DNA of 8,803 nucleotides, taken from the NCBI GenBank assembly GCA_016463045.1, contig JAEMSB010000160.1, forward strand, positions 1-8,803, given 5' to 3'. Positions 1-5,646 of the stretch are shown here, in pieces. Each line of letters starts with the position of its first letter. Position 1 is the stretch's first letter. The position numbers and the translations under genes were made by a program. Under the pieces are notes generated by a model, which saw only the letters and a list, made by a program, of their open reading frames with translations, searched no databases and was not told where the DNA came from. This DNA comes from Niveispirillum sp. (GTDB lineage: Bacteria; Pseudomonadota; Alphaproteobacteria; Azospirillales; Azospirillaceae).

Positions 1-392
1 GGAACAGCCGCGATCCGGCCAAGGTGGCGCTGGCCTATACCACCGACACACGCTGGCGCAATCGTGCCGAGTTCGTAAACAGCCGGGCGGAAGCAGAGGC
101 TTTCCTGACCCGCAAATGGAACCGGGAGTTGGAATACCGCCTGATCAAGGAACTCTGGGCCTTTACCGGCAACCGCATCGCGGTGCGGTATGCCTATGAG
201 TACCACGACGACAGCGGCCAATGGTACCGCGCCTATGGCAACGAGAATTGGGAATTCGCGGAGGATGGCTTGATGCGCGCCCGCCATGCCAGCATCAACG
301 AGCACCCGATCACCGAGGCCGACCGCAAATTCCGCTGGCCCCAGGGCCGCCGGCCCGACGACCATCCGGGGTTGAGCCATTTCGGGTTTTGA
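1..392 (+). CDS. DUF1348 / NTF2-like (SnoaL-type) protein, 5'-truncated by the window edge
   Basis: The reading frame is open from base 3 to a TGA at 390-392, giving 129 visible residues. The matching family is usually about 150 aa, so roughly 20 N-terminal residues lie outside the window. A GTG at 24 could serve as a start, but the frame continues upstream with family-like residues (NSRDPAK), so truncation by the window edge is preferred. Conserved stretches include AYTTDTRWRNRAEF, FLTRKWNREL, LIKELWAFTGNRIAVR, a GNENWEF segment and ARHASINEHPI. This is the aromatic- and charge-rich pattern of DUF1348 proteins, which adopt the small cone-shaped NTF2 fold. No signal peptide or membrane segment is visible, so it is probably a soluble cytoplasmic protein. 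The family has no settled biochemical function; NTF2-fold relatives include ketosteroid isomerases and polyketide cyclases, but a reaction cannot be assigned. A GC hairpin follows directly after the stop. Confidence 0.85.
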   Translation, partial: NSRDPAKVALAYTTDTRWRNRAEFVNSRAEAEAFLTRKWNRELEYRLIKELWAFTGNRIAVRYAYEYHDDSGQWYRAYGNENWEFAEDGLMRARHASINEHPITEADRKFRWPQGRRPDDHPGLSHFGF

Positions 393-408
393 GGGGGCTT
401 GCCCCCTC
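391..408 (+). terminator. Hairpin after the DUF1348 gene, possible weak terminator
   Basis: A 7-bp perfect stem GAGGGGG (391-397) / CCCCCTC (402-408) with the 4-nt loop CTTG starts inside the TGA stop codon. No T-tract follows, so it does not look like a complete intrinsic terminator. It may attenuate read-through into the LysR gene or stabilise the mRNA 3' end. Confidence 0.4.
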
Positions 409-465
409 ACCCTGCCAAACTCTGCTATGCTATCCCTCCCCCAAACCCCTACGGAAGGGACAAGG

Positions 466-1359
466 ATGGATCGCTGGCAGTCCATGCGCATCTTCGTGAA
501 GGTCGCGGAGACGGCCAGCTTTGCCGAGGCGGCGCGCCAGTTGAACCTGAGCGCGCCCGCCGTCACCCGCGCCATCGCGGCGCTGGAGGACGCAATCGGT
601 GCGCGCCTGTTCGTGCGCACCACCCGCTCGGTCAAGCTGACGGAGGGTGGGGGCCGGTATCTGGAGGATTGCCGCCGCATCCTGTCCGACATTGTGGAGG
701 CGGAGGCCGCCGCCGGCGGCTCCTATGCCACGCCCACGGGCACCCTGTCGGTCACGGCCCCGCTGCTGTTTGGACAGATGCATGTGCTGCCCATCCTGAT
801 GGATTATCTGGATGCCTATCCGTCTATGGCGGTACGCACCCTGTTCATCGACCGCTCTGTGAACATCATTGATGAAGGTATCGATGTCGCCGTGCGCATC
901 GGGCATCTGCCCGACAGCGCCTTTACCGCCATTCGCGTCGGTCGTGTGCGACGTGTGATCTGCGCCTCTCCCGCCTATCTGGCAGAACATGGCGAACCGG
1001 AAAGCCCTGCCGACCTGAACCGCCACCGTATCGCCGCCCCCACCAGCGCCTGGGCCATCAATGAATGGCGGTTCAAGGGGGACCAGCGTCTGACGGTCCG
1101 CCCCGCCCTGCAATGCAACACCAACGAAGCGGTGATCAGTGCAGCGCTGGCCGGCTGGGGCCTGACGCGGGTGCTGCATTATCAGGTCGGCCCGGCCCTG
1201 GCCGCCGGCCAGCTGCGCATCGTGCTGGCGGAGCATGAGGAGGAGCCGGTGCCCGTGCATGTCCTGCATCCGGAGGGAAGGCACGCGCCCGCCAAGGTCC
1301 GCGCCTTTGTCGACATGGCGGTCGACCGGCTGCGCGCCAATCCACTGCTGAACGGGTAG
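466..1359 (+). CDS. LysR-family transcriptional regulator
   Basis: This is a 297-aa LysR-type regulator, a normal length for the family. The start is set at ATG 466 because GGAAGGG (453-459) lies 6 nt upstream and the protein then begins MDRWQSMRIF, as most of the family do. An in-frame ATG at 427 would add 13 unlike residues and has no ribosome site. The winged helix-turn-helix covers about residues 2-60: FVKVAETASFAEAARQLNLS, then APAVTRAIAALE for the recognition helix, then ARLFVRTTRSVKLTEGG for the wing. The effector-binding domain runs from about 92 to 293, with GTLSVTAPLLFG opening subdomain 1, INEWRF near 198-203, and NEAVISAALAGWGLTR near 220-235. The effector is unknown. The gene lies in tandem between the DUF1348 gene and the esterase instead of divergent from a target, so its target cannot be read from orientation. 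The esterase 55 nt downstream is the simplest candidate. Confidence 0.93.
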   Translation: MDRWQSMRIFVKVAETASFAEAARQLNLSAPAVTRAIAALEDAIGARLFVRTTRSVKLTEGGGRYLEDCRRILSDIVEAEAAAGGSYATPTGTLSVTAPLLFGQMHVLPILMDYLDAYPSMAVRTLFIDRSVNIIDEGIDVAVRIGHLPDSAFTAIRVGRVRRVICASPAYLAEHGEPESPADLNRHRIAAPTSAWAINEWRFKGDQRLTVRPALQCNTNEAVISAALAGWGLTRVLHYQVGPALAAGQLRIVLAEHEEEPVPVHVLHPEGRHAPAKVRAFVDMAVDRLRANPLLNG

Positions 1360-1388
1360 CGGGACTGCCCCACCCTTGCTACCCTGCC

Positions 1389-1396
1389 GATATAAC
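1389..1396 (+). promoter_or_regulatory. -10-like element upstream of the esterase
   Basis: GATATAAC at 1389-1396 lies 18 nt before the esterase ATG. It matches seven of eight positions of the alphaproteobacterial (Caulobacter-type) housekeeping -10, GCTANAWC, recalled from the literature. A -35 element at good spacing is not evident: TTGCTA at 1376-1381 is too close. It could be a weak or activator-dependent promoter, and LysR control would fit that, or it could be chance. Confidence 0.25.
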
Positions 1397-1414
1397 AAAC
1401 GGGGAAACGCGGGG

Positions 1415-2956
1415 ATGAACATCTGGGCCTTGATCCTTTTCGCATTGTTAGCGGTACCGAACGCCGTCGCCGCCGATGCTCCCCTGGCCCGGACAGAGGC
1501 GGGGGCGGTGCGCGGCCTGTCCGCCGAGGGTGTGGACAGGTTCCTGGGCATACCCTTTGCGGCCCCACCCGTGGGTGACCTGCGCTGGCGCCCGCCGGCC
1601 CCTGCCGCCGCCTGGAATGGCGAACGGGCCGCCACCACCTATGGCGCCGACTGTGCGCAAAAGCCCTTTATCGGCGATGACGCCCCGCTGGCGACCATTC
1701 CGGCGGAAGATTGCCTGTTCCTGAATGTCTGGCGCCCGGCGGGGGCGGCGGGAAAGCGGCTGCCGGTCATGGTCTGGATCCATGGCGGCGGCTTCGTGAA
1801 TGGCGGCACCTCCCCCGCCATCTATGACGGCTCGCGCATGGCGCGCGATGGGGTGGTGGTGGTCAGTGCCAATCACCGGCTGGGTCGTTTCGGCTTCTTC
1901 GCCCATCCCGCCCTGACGGCGGAGGCCGCGGGCGGCCCCTCCGCCAATTTCGGCTTCATGGACCAGATCGCGGCCCTGCGCTGGGTCGCGGCCAATATCA
2001 CGGCCTTCGGTGGGGACCCGTCCAATGTCACCATCTTCGGGGAAAGTGCGGGTGGGGAATCGGTCAATGTCCTGCTGACCACGCCGCTGGCTGCCGGCCT
2101 GTTCCACAAGGCCATCGCCATGTCGGGCGGGGGGCGGAACACGCTGTTACCCTCCCCCGGTTTCAAGGAAGGAGAGGCAATCGGAACCCTGTTCGCCCGC
2201 AACCAGGGGATTGAGGGCAGCGGGCCGGAGGCACTGGTCGCCCTACGCGCCCTGCCGGCAGAACGGCTGGTGGGTAACCTGAACCTCGCCACCCTGGGCG
2301 GCACAAAGGATTATTCCGGCCCCGTTATGGGGGTGCCATCCATGCCCGATGAACCGCTGGCCCTGATGCGGGCCGGCAAAGCGGCGCGGGTCCCCTACAT
2401 GGTCGGTGCCACCAGCGATGATGGCTGGCACGAGGGGGGCAGCAAGGAGGATGTGTTGTCCCGCTTCGGTCCCCTGCGGGACGAGGCGGCGCGGATTTAT
2501 GATCCCACCGGTACCGACACGGCGGACAAGGTGGGCCACCGCGTATCGGGCGATGCCATCTTCATCGAACCCGCCCGCGCCACAGCCCGTGCCATGGCGG
2601 CACTGGGCGTGCCCGTCTATCACTACCGCTTCTCCTATGTCGCCGAACGCATGCGCGACCGCTGGCACGGCACACCGCATGCCAAGGAACTGCCCTTCGT
2701 GTTCGACCATGTCCTGCCACGCTATGGCAGCCGGACGACATCGGCAGATCTGGCCATGGCGCCCCGCCTGCGTGCCTACTGGACCCGCTTTGCCAGGACG
2801 GGTGTCCCCGCCCCCGCCGGTGATCCCGCAGCCCCCTTGTTTACGGCGGGGCAAGAAAAGTTGATCGATTTCAGCAATGATGGGCCGGTCGTGACGACCG
2901 ATCCGCTAAAGGCTCGGCTGGACCTGACCGAACGGCGGCTGGATGGGCGGCCATGA
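1415..2956 (+). CDS. Secreted type-B carboxylesterase/lipase (alpha/beta hydrolase)
   Basis: The 513-aa product hydrolyses carboxylic esters by a Ser-His-acid triad. ATG 1415 is chosen because it begins a Sec signal peptide (MNIWALILFALLAVPNAVAA, likely cleaved near 20); an upstream in-frame TTG at 1376 would bury that peptide behind 13 polar residues. Family marks are clear. EDCLFLNVW occupies 98-106, with Cys80 and Cys100 placed for the conserved disulfide. The oxyanion-hole HGGG is 123-126. The nucleophile elbow GESAGG is 209-214, with Ser211. The catalytic His422 is in GTPHAKELPFVF. The acid position reads GATSDDG (331-337), placing Asp336 where relatives such as B. subtilis PnbA carry Glu; this needs an alignment. 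The protein is probably periplasmic or secreted. The substrate is unknown; simple esters, feruloyl or acetyl esters and pesticide-like esters are all handled by relatives. Length is normal for bacterial members. Confidence 0.93.
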   Translation: MNIWALILFALLAVPNAVAADAPLARTEAGAVRGLSAEGVDRFLGIPFAAPPVGDLRWRPPAPAAAWNGERAATTYGADCAQKPFIGDDAPLATIPAEDCLFLNVWRPAGAAGKRLPVMVWIHGGGFVNGGTSPAIYDGSRMARDGVVVVSANHRLGRFGFFAHPALTAEAAGGPSANFGFMDQIAALRWVAANITAFGGDPSNVTIFGESAGGESVNVLLTTPLAAGLFHKAIAMSGGGRNTLLPSPGFKEGEAIGTLFARNQGIEGSGPEALVALRALPAERLVGNLNLATLGGTKDYSGPVMGVPSMPDEPLALMRAGKAARVPYMVGATSDDGWHEGGSKEDVLSRFGPLRDEAARIYDPTGTDTADKVGHRVSGDAIFIEPARATARAMAALGVPVYHYRFSYVAERMRDRWHGTPHAKELPFVFDHVLPRYGSRTTSADLAMAPRLRAYWTRFARTGVPAPAGDPAAPLFTAGQEKLIDFSNDGPVVTTDPLKARLDLTERRLDGRP

Positions 2957-2986
2957 AAAAAGCCCGGCCCCTTTTCGGGGGCCGGG
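2955..2986 (-). terminator. Intrinsic terminator with its U-tract on the minus strand
   Basis: A 9-bp perfect stem CCCGGCCCC (2963-2971) / GGGGCCGGG (2978-2986) closes a 6-nt loop. On the minus strand, one G after the stem, six Ts follow (plus-strand A-tract 2956-2961), a textbook Rho-independent terminator. On the plus strand the hairpin is followed by TCCGTCAGG, with no T-run, so it would end esterase transcripts poorly. No minus-strand gene lies upstream of it, which is unexpected (see findings). It begins at the esterase stop codon. Confidence 0.75.
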
Positions 2987-3029
2987 TCCGTCAGGAACAA
3001 GTCTTAAGGGAGGGTGGACCAACAGGGAT

Positions 3030-3054
3030 CCGCGCCCGAGGAAGGGGGGCGCGG
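3030..3054. repeat. GC-rich inverted repeat (8-bp stem, 9-nt loop)
   Basis: CCGCGCCC (3030-3037) and GGGCGCGG (3047-3054) are perfect complements around a purine-only loop on the plus strand, GAGGAAGGG. Read on the minus strand the loop is CCCTTCCTC, complementary to a Shine-Dalgarno sequence. It is not followed by a T-tract on either strand, so it is not a terminator by itself. Confidence 0.5.
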
Positions 3055-3080
3055 TATCGGCACCACACTGACTTCTTATT

Positions 3081-3140
3081 TATACGATAAATCTGACCAG
3101 TCAAGCCCACAGGCTTTGCAGTTCGTCAAATTATCATATA
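3081..3140. promoter_or_regulatory. Imperfect ~60-bp dyad, candidate operator for the FadR-type regulator
   Basis: TATACGATAAATCTGAC (3081-3097) is repeated in inverted orientation at 3125-3140, where the minus strand reads TATATGATAATTTGAC: two substitutions and one single-base gap. Near the centre an inner inverted repeat AAGCC-CACA-GGCTT (3103-3116) shares almost the same axis, near 3110. Smaller palindromes are nested in the left arm: ATTTAT-ACG-ATAAAT (3078-3092) and TGAC-CA-GTCA (3094-3103). The right arm lies between the -35 and -10 of the proposed dgoK promoter, as expected for repressor control. Assignment to the GntR protein encoded at 4867-5607 rests on proximity and is inference. 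Confidence 0.5.
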
Positions 3141-3144
3141 TATC
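3116..3144 (+). promoter_or_regulatory. Candidate dgoK-dgoA promoter
   Basis: TTGCAG (3116-3121) and TATATC (3139-3144) are separated by 17 nt in an AT-rich island inside GC-rich DNA. Initiation would fall near 3151, giving a leader of about 45 nt. It overlaps the inverted-repeat operator candidate. Other -10 hexamers in TATCATATATAT (3132-3143) are possible, so the exact start site is uncertain. Confidence 0.5.
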
Positions 3145-3159
3145 CCGAAACAGGTTCAG

Positions 3160-3177
3160 GGGCCGGCCCAACGGCCC
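3160..3177 (+). other. Leader hairpin in the dgoK 5' UTR
   Basis: GGGCCG (3160-3165) pairs with CGGCCC (3172-3177) around a 6-nt loop, ending 4 nt before the AGGGGAG ribosome site (3183-3189). A fully palindromic GGGCCGGCCC (3160-3169) offers a competing fold. It may tune translation or stabilise the mRNA; no riboswitch class is recognisable. Confidence 0.3.
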
Positions 3178-3195
3178 ATCCAAGGGGAGACCCAT

Positions 3196-4128
3196 ATGCG
3201 GGGCGACGCGCCGTTCATTGCCGGCGACTGGGGCACCAGCAATCTGCGCCTGTGGCTTTGCGGGGGCGATGGCACTGTGGTGGACCGTGCGGAAGGGCCG
3301 GGCGTGGCCGCCGCCACGGGCCGGCTGGAAACCGTATTTCTTGATACGACGGCGGCTTGGCGCGCGGCTAATGGCCCTCTGCCCGCTCTGCTGTGCGGCA
3401 TGGTCGGCTCCACCATCGGCTGGGTTGAGGCCGCATATCATCCCTGTCCCGCTAATGTGCGATCGCTGGCAACCGGCCTGACCCGGTTCACCGCCGCTGG
3501 GGCAGAGATTGCCATCGTGCCCGGCCTGTCGACCCGCACAAGCCTGGATGCGCCCGACGTGATGCGTGGGGAAGAGACCCAGATTCTGGGCGTGCTGGCC
3601 ACCAGACCGGATCTGGCCCAGGGACGCCACCTGCTCTGTCTGCCCGGCACCCACGCCAAATGGGCGCTGCTGCAGGATGGGCGGGTGGAGAGTTTCCAGA
3701 CCGGCTTCACGGGCGAACTGTTCGCCCTGCTACGGCAGCATAGTGTGCTGGGCCGCGGCACCGATGGATTGCAGCCGCAGGTGGGGCCGGCCTTCACCCT
3801 GGGCGTTGAACGCGCCCTGTCGGGCGTCAGCCTGTCGCATCTGCTGTTTCAGGCGCGGTCGCGGCAATTGCTGGACGGTATGGATGCACAAGATGCCCTG
3901 TCCTTTCTGTCCGGTTTGGTGATCGGCGGCGATGTTGCGGGCGGGCTTGCCATGATGGCCGGCGTGACCGACGCGCCCGTGATCCTGGTGGCCAGCCCGG
4001 CCCTGATCCAATCCTATCAGGCTGCCCTGTCCGTCGCCGGACGGGGCGGCATCGGCCTTGATGGCGGTGACCTGGCGCTGGCCGGTCTCTGTTCCATCCG
4101 CGCCATAACCCTTGCCGGAACCCTGTGA
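3196..4128 (+). CDS. dgoK: 2-dehydro-3-deoxygalactonokinase
   Basis: The 310-aa product phosphorylates 2-dehydro-3-deoxy-D-galactonate (KDGal) at O6 using ATP to give KDPGal (EC 2.7.1.58), the penultimate step of De Ley-Doudoroff galactonate breakdown. The start ATG 3196 has AGGGGAG (3183-3189) 6 nt upstream. Family marks are GDWGTSNLRLWL at 10-21 (phosphate-binding loop of the actin-like fold), GMVGSTIGW at 68-76, RGEETQILG at 124-132, LPGTHAKW at 149-156, FQTGFTGELF at 167-176 and GLVIGGDV at 240-247. The length matches the family. The stop overlaps the ATG of the aldolase gene by one base, so the two are surely co-transcribed and translationally coupled. The enzyme is cytoplasmic. Expression is probably controlled from the AT-rich region upstream by the GntR-type protein encoded two genes downstream. 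A kinase for KDG from another sugar acid is possible, but the aldolase partner favours the galactonate form. Confidence 0.93.
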   Translation: MRGDAPFIAGDWGTSNLRLWLCGGDGTVVDRAEGPGVAAATGRLETVFLDTTAAWRAANGPLPALLCGMVGSTIGWVEAAYHPCPANVRSLATGLTRFTAAGAEIAIVPGLSTRTSLDAPDVMRGEETQILGVLATRPDLAQGRHLLCLPGTHAKWALLQDGRVESFQTGFTGELFALLRQHSVLGRGTDGLQPQVGPAFTLGVERALSGVSLSHLLFQARSRQLLDGMDAQDALSFLSGLVIGGDVAGGLAMMAGVTDAPVILVASPALIQSYQAALSVAGRGGIGLDGGDLALAGLCSIRAITLAGTL

Positions 4129-4760
4129 TGACCCATCCGCTTGCCCATTTCCTGACCGAAAGCCCCCTGGTCGCCATCCTGCGCGGCGTCACGCCCGATA
4201 CGGTGCTGGCCATCGGGCAGGCGCTGTTCGATGCCGGTTTTCGCGCCATTGAGGTGCCGTTGAACAGCCCGGACCCGTTTGACAGCATTGCCCGTCTGGC
4301 CCGGCATTTCGGTGACACCTGTCTGGTGGGGGCCGGCACCGTTCTGACGCCGGAAGCGGTGGAAAAGGTGGCGGCGGCGGGTGGCCGGCTGATCGTGACG
4401 CCCAACACGGATCCTGCGGTCATCACGCGTGCGGTGGAACTGGGCTTGCTGCCCATGCCCGGATTCGCCACCGCAACAGAAGCCTTTGCCGCCATCAAGG
4501 CCGGTGCGCGGCACCTGAAACTCTTCCCTGCCGCCACCTATGGCCATGGCCATATCAAGGCCCTGTCGGCGGTTATGCCGGCGGATGTGAAGCTGTATGC
4601 TGTCGGCGGTGTCGGGGCGGACAACCTGTCCGTCTGGCGCGCGGCTGGCGTGGCCGGCATCGGCGTGGGCAGCGAGATATTCAAGCCGGGCTTCACAGCG
4701 GATCAGGTGGGCAGCAAGGCACAGCAGATTATGTTGTCTTGGCGCGCAGCAGATGATTGA
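4128..4760 (+). CDS. dgoA: 2-dehydro-3-deoxy-6-phosphogalactonate (KDPGal) aldolase
   Basis: The 210-aa class I aldolase of the KDPG/KHG family splits KDPGal into pyruvate and D-glyceraldehyde-3-phosphate (EC 4.1.2.21). ATG 4128 shares its A with the dgoK TGA (TGATG), so translational coupling is likely; a GTG at 4125 would add one residue. The TIM-barrel landmarks are all present: ILRG with Arg19, AIEVPLNSP with Glu42 as the general acid/base, GAGTVLT at 68-74, TPNTDPAVI at 91-99, PMPGFATATEA at 109-119, HLKLFPA with the Schiff-base Lys131, and AVGGVGADNL at 158-167. The PLNSP string after the catalytic Glu is the KDPGal form, where KDPG aldolases usually read LRT, so dgoA is preferred over eda. 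It is a stand-alone aldolase: the old E. coli dgoA name once covered a fused aldolase-dehydratase, but no dehydratase domain follows here. Confidence 0.92.
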   Translation: MTHPLAHFLTESPLVAILRGVTPDTVLAIGQALFDAGFRAIEVPLNSPDPFDSIARLARHFGDTCLVGAGTVLTPEAVEKVAAAGGRLIVTPNTDPAVITRAVELGLLPMPGFATATEAFAAIKAGARHLKLFPAATYGHGHIKALSAVMPADVKLYAVGGVGADNLSVWRAAGVAGIGVGSEIFKPGFTADQVGSKAQQIMLSWRAADD

Positions 4761-4866
4761 TATCGTTGTCTTGCCTTTGTCGGCTGCCTGCTGAATATGC
4801 TATCTGGCACGGATGAATATGTAGGCCGCCTCTGTGGTTGCCTGGGTGAAGGGGGAGCGCAAACGG
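4761..4866 (+). promoter_or_regulatory. Gap between dgoA and the GntR gene, with a possible promoter
   Basis: This 106-nt stretch is long enough for a separate promoter. TTGCCT (4771-4776) and TATGCT (4796-4801) are 19 nt apart, a weak pair. The similar string TATGCTATC also occurs upstream of the LysR gene (426-434), which may reflect a local -10 style. No terminator hairpin follows dgoA, so read-through into the regulator gene is also likely. The strong ribosome site GGGGGAG lies at 4850-4856. Confidence 0.3.
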
Positions 4867-5607
4867 ATGAGCGGGAATGAACGGGGCTTGCGCGCGGAAT
4901 CCGGCCGGAACTTCACCTATGGCATTCTTCAGCAGCTTGGCGTCGATATTGTTACCGGTACCTACGGCCATTCCAATCCGTTCCCGACGGAGGCGGAACT
5001 GTGCAAACGGTTGGGCGCCAGCCGGTCGGTGCTGCGCGAAGCGGTGAAGATGCTAACGGCCAAGGGCCTGTTGAAGGCTCGGCCGCGTCAGGGAACCTGG
5101 ATCGAGCCGGAGCGTAACTGGAACCTGCTTGATCCCGACGTTCTGCGCTGGCTGCTGGAACGCAAGTTCTCCCCCAATCTGCTGCTCGAATTCACCCAGG
5201 TACGTCTGGCGATTGAGCCGGTGGCCGCCTCGCTGGCGGCTCGGCACGCCGATGACAAGGCGAAGGCCGCCATCCAGGCGGCTCTTGCTCGCATGCAGGC
5301 CGCTGAACTGGGCGATGATGACCCGCTGACCTCCGATATCGCCTTCCACGTGGCGGTGCTGGAGGCAACGGGAAACCGGTTCTATGCACAGCTGCGGGAC
5401 ATCATTGATGCGGCCCTGCGCACGTCCATCCGCTTGACGAACCGGCGCAAGGGCGTGCGGCTGGCCAGTGTCGCCGACCATCAGAAGGTGGCCGACGCCA
5501 TCAATGCCGGCAATGCCGAAGAGGCCGCAACCGCCATGCGCCACCTGATCGTGGAGGCCATGACCCTGATCGAAAGTGCGGTCGCCAAGGGCGAACTCGC
5601 CGACTGA
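4867..5607 (+). CDS. FadR-type GntR transcriptional regulator (DgoR-like)
   Basis: The 246-aa regulator combines an N-terminal winged helix-turn-helix with a C-terminal FCD ligand domain. ATG 4867 follows GGGGGAG (4850-4856) with a spacer of about 10 nt; an upstream GTG at 4834 lacks a clear ribosome site. The DNA-binding domain spans about 15-83: FPTEAELCKRLGASRSVLRE (39-58) is the GntR helix-turn-helix and GLLKARPRQGTWI (67-79) the wing. The FCD domain spans about 105-236 and has the usual metal-site residues: Asp157 and His161 in SDIAFH, His205 in VADHQKV, and His226 in AMRHL. Many such proteins bind a metal plus a carboxylated sugar ligand. Its position behind dgoK-dgoA makes repression of that operon, relieved by galactonate or a pathway intermediate, the best hypothesis, by analogy to E. 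coli DgoR. In E. coli the regulator gene is first in the operon; here it is last. Confidence 0.9.
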   Translation: MSGNERGLRAESGRNFTYGILQQLGVDIVTGTYGHSNPFPTEAELCKRLGASRSVLREAVKMLTAKGLLKARPRQGTWIEPERNWNLLDPDVLRWLLERKFSPNLLLEFTQVRLAIEPVAASLAARHADDKAKAAIQAALARMQAAELGDDDPLTSDIAFHVAVLEATGNRFYAQLRDIIDAALRTSIRLTNRRKGVRLASVADHQKVADAINAGNAEEAATAMRHLIVEAMTLIESAVAKGELAD

Positions 5608-5611
5608 AAGA

Positions 5612-5631
5612 AGGGCGGCTTTCGCCGCCCT
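5612..5631. terminator. Shared bidirectional terminator between convergent genes
   Basis: AGGGCGGC (5612-5619) and GCCGCCCT (5624-5631) form an 8-bp perfect stem with the loop TTTC. It lies 4 nt after the GntR stop and 15 nt from the stop of the minus-strand flavoprotein gene, so it can serve both. On the plus strand it is followed by CTCCATTCC and on the minus strand by TCTTTC; both tails are only moderately T-rich. Confidence 0.75.
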
Positions 5632-5646
5632 CTCCATTCCTGCCTG

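Larger units (their letters stand above)
2955..3072 (-). ncRNA. Candidate ~115-120 nt small RNA, or remnant 3' end of a lost gene
   Basis: This is an inference from arrangement, not a recognised RNA family. On the minus strand, TTGACT (3104-3099) and TATAAA (3084-3079) are 14 nt apart, acceptable for alphaproteobacterial housekeeping promoters. Initiation would fall near 3072. The transcript would hold a stem CCGCGCCC/GGGCGCGG (3054-3030) with the pyrimidine loop CCCTTCCTC, a pairing-capable GGTCC/GGACC set, a CCCTCCCTT stretch, and finally the strong terminator with six Us. The loop and the pyrimidine stretch are complementary to Shine-Dalgarno sequences, as in several known alphaproteobacterial small RNAs. 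No minus-strand reading frame with a ribosome site is visible; the frame ending in TAA at 3007-3005 is short, with a stop codon 60 nt upstream. A decayed divergent gene is the main alternative. Confidence 0.28.

Noticed and set aside
427..465. Upstream ATG for the LysR gene
   Set aside because: It adds residues unlike the family and has no Shine-Dalgarno sequence; ATG 466 has GGAAGGG at good spacing.
1376..1414. TTG start for the esterase
   Set aside because: It would add 13 residues ahead of a clear Sec signal peptide that begins at ATG 1415.
430..1638. A 402-codon open frame on the minus strand
   Set aside because: It runs antisense through the LysR gene and into the esterase gene. It has no domain-like sequence or ribosome site and is a by-product of GC-rich codon use.
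3005..3072. Minus-strand short frame ending in TAA at 3007-3005 as a gene end
   Set aside because: The frame is interrupted by another stop 60 nt upstream and has no start with a ribosome site, so no protein gene can be supported. It remains possible as a decayed remnant.
3014..3481. A plus-strand frame of 155 codons crossing the dgoK promoter region
   Set aside because: It overlaps dgoK in another frame, lacks recognisable motifs, and would run through the AT-rich regulatory region.
4834..4866. GTG start for the GntR regulator
   Set aside because: No ribosome site precedes it, whereas GGGGGAG precedes ATG 4867.
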